6,042 nucleotides of DNA from assembly GCA_024643945.1 (NCBI GenBank), contig JAHELX010000189.1, positions 3,775-9,816 of the forward strand, written 5' to 3'. This DNA comes from Anaerolineales bacterium (GTDB taxonomy: Bacteria > Chloroflexota > Anaerolineae > 4572-78 > NAK82). Positions within the stretch are counted from its first letter, which is position 1. Each line of letters begins with the position of its first letter. Below are positions 5,908-6,042 of this stretch, in pieces. Made by a program: the position numbers and the translations under genes. The notes under the pieces are model-generated. The model did no database searches, was not told where the DNA came from, and saw nothing but the letters and a program-made list of their open reading frames with translations.

Positions 5908-5941
5908 TGTAAACATTCTCACTCAGAGTCCTTCCCGTCTG

Positions 5942-5970
5942 TTTATAGTTCCTTTGCTTAGCCTTAGCAA
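5942..5970 (-). promoter_or_regulatory. Sigma-70-type promoter of the fucosidase gene
   Basis: On the - strand TTGCTA (5970-5965) and TATAAA (5947-5942) are separated by exactly 17 bp. They match the consensus hexamers at 4 of 6 and 5 of 6 positions. Transcription would begin near 5935, about 40 nt before ATG 5895. Confidence 0.55.
5954..5970. promoter_or_regulatory. 17-bp near-palindrome, candidate operator
   Basis: TTGCTTAGCCTTAGCAA pairs at 7 of 8 positions around the central C5962. It covers the -35 hexamer of the fucosidase promoter, where a bound regulator would block RNA polymerase. A second, weaker palindrome (GTTCAG-CCAA-CTGAGC, 5971-5986) abuts it upstream. Many LacI- and GntR-type operators have this size and symmetry, but I recognise no specific family consensus and the regulator gene is not in the window. 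Confidence 0.45.
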
Positions 5971-6042
5971 GTTCAGCCAACTGAGCCGGGATGGAGATGA
6001 GTGTCAGGCGCGCAAGGGGTACGTGCGGTTCTCTGTTTCTGC

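Noticed and set aside
31..5922. A single sugar-utilisation operon linking xylA and the fucosidase
   Set aside because: The genes are on opposite strands and separated by tRNA modification, lipid-carrier and phosphate-binding genes. XylA does not act on L-fucose in the standard pathway.
5702..5980. - strand frame starting at TTG 5980 and running into the fucosidase gene
   Set aside because: It overlaps the promoter and the start of the fucosidase in a different frame, and the product has no family resemblance.

Overview
The window comes from a GC-rich bacterium. It holds five protein genes with clear families, four on the + strand and one on the - strand. My best guess is Chloroflexota (Anaerolineae-like). 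This rests on the look of the PstS-like lipoprotein, the actinobacterial-type XylA and the heptanucleotide repeats between genes, so it is inference. Nothing in the window is a taxonomic marker.

Layout. Positions 31-1200 encode a class I xylose isomerase (xylA) with every metal and substrate ligand in place. Positions 1237-2370 encode bacterial tRNA-guanine transglycosylase (tgt). A 333-bp gap (2371-2703) follows. It contains nested inverted repeats: an outer pair of oppositely oriented 7-bp-unit arrays, an inner imperfect inverted repeat with 27-nt arms, and several small hairpins. Next come undecaprenyl-diphosphate phosphatase (uppP, 2704-3519) and, overlapping it by ATGA, a PstS-like phosphate-binding lipoprotein (3516-4415). 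A 58-bp convergent gap separates this from a GH29 alpha-L-fucosidase on the - strand (4474-5895). The fucosidase has a well-formed promoter and a 17-bp near-palindrome over its -35 box (5942-5970).

How the genes relate. XylA and the fucosidase are both carbohydrate catabolism enzymes, but they lie at opposite ends and are not co-transcribed. Tgt is a tRNA modification housekeeping gene. UppP recycles the lipid carrier for cell-wall synthesis and releases phosphate outside the membrane. The adjacent PstS-like lipoprotein would bind phosphate in the same compartment. That pairing is suggestive only, because no pstC, pstA or pstB genes are present here.

The most unusual signal is the repeat layer. 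Four heptanucleotide-period arrays lie within 1.3 kb (2348-2396, 2613-2675, 3523-3585, 3587-3656) and bracket uppP. One array supplies the last codons of tgt. The two downstream arrays run in frame through the start of the PstS-like gene. One of them encodes a seven-residue peptide repeat, and the other appears to have drifted into the sequence encoding the lipoprotein signal peptide. I found no phage, IS, CRISPR, tRNA or rRNA feature.
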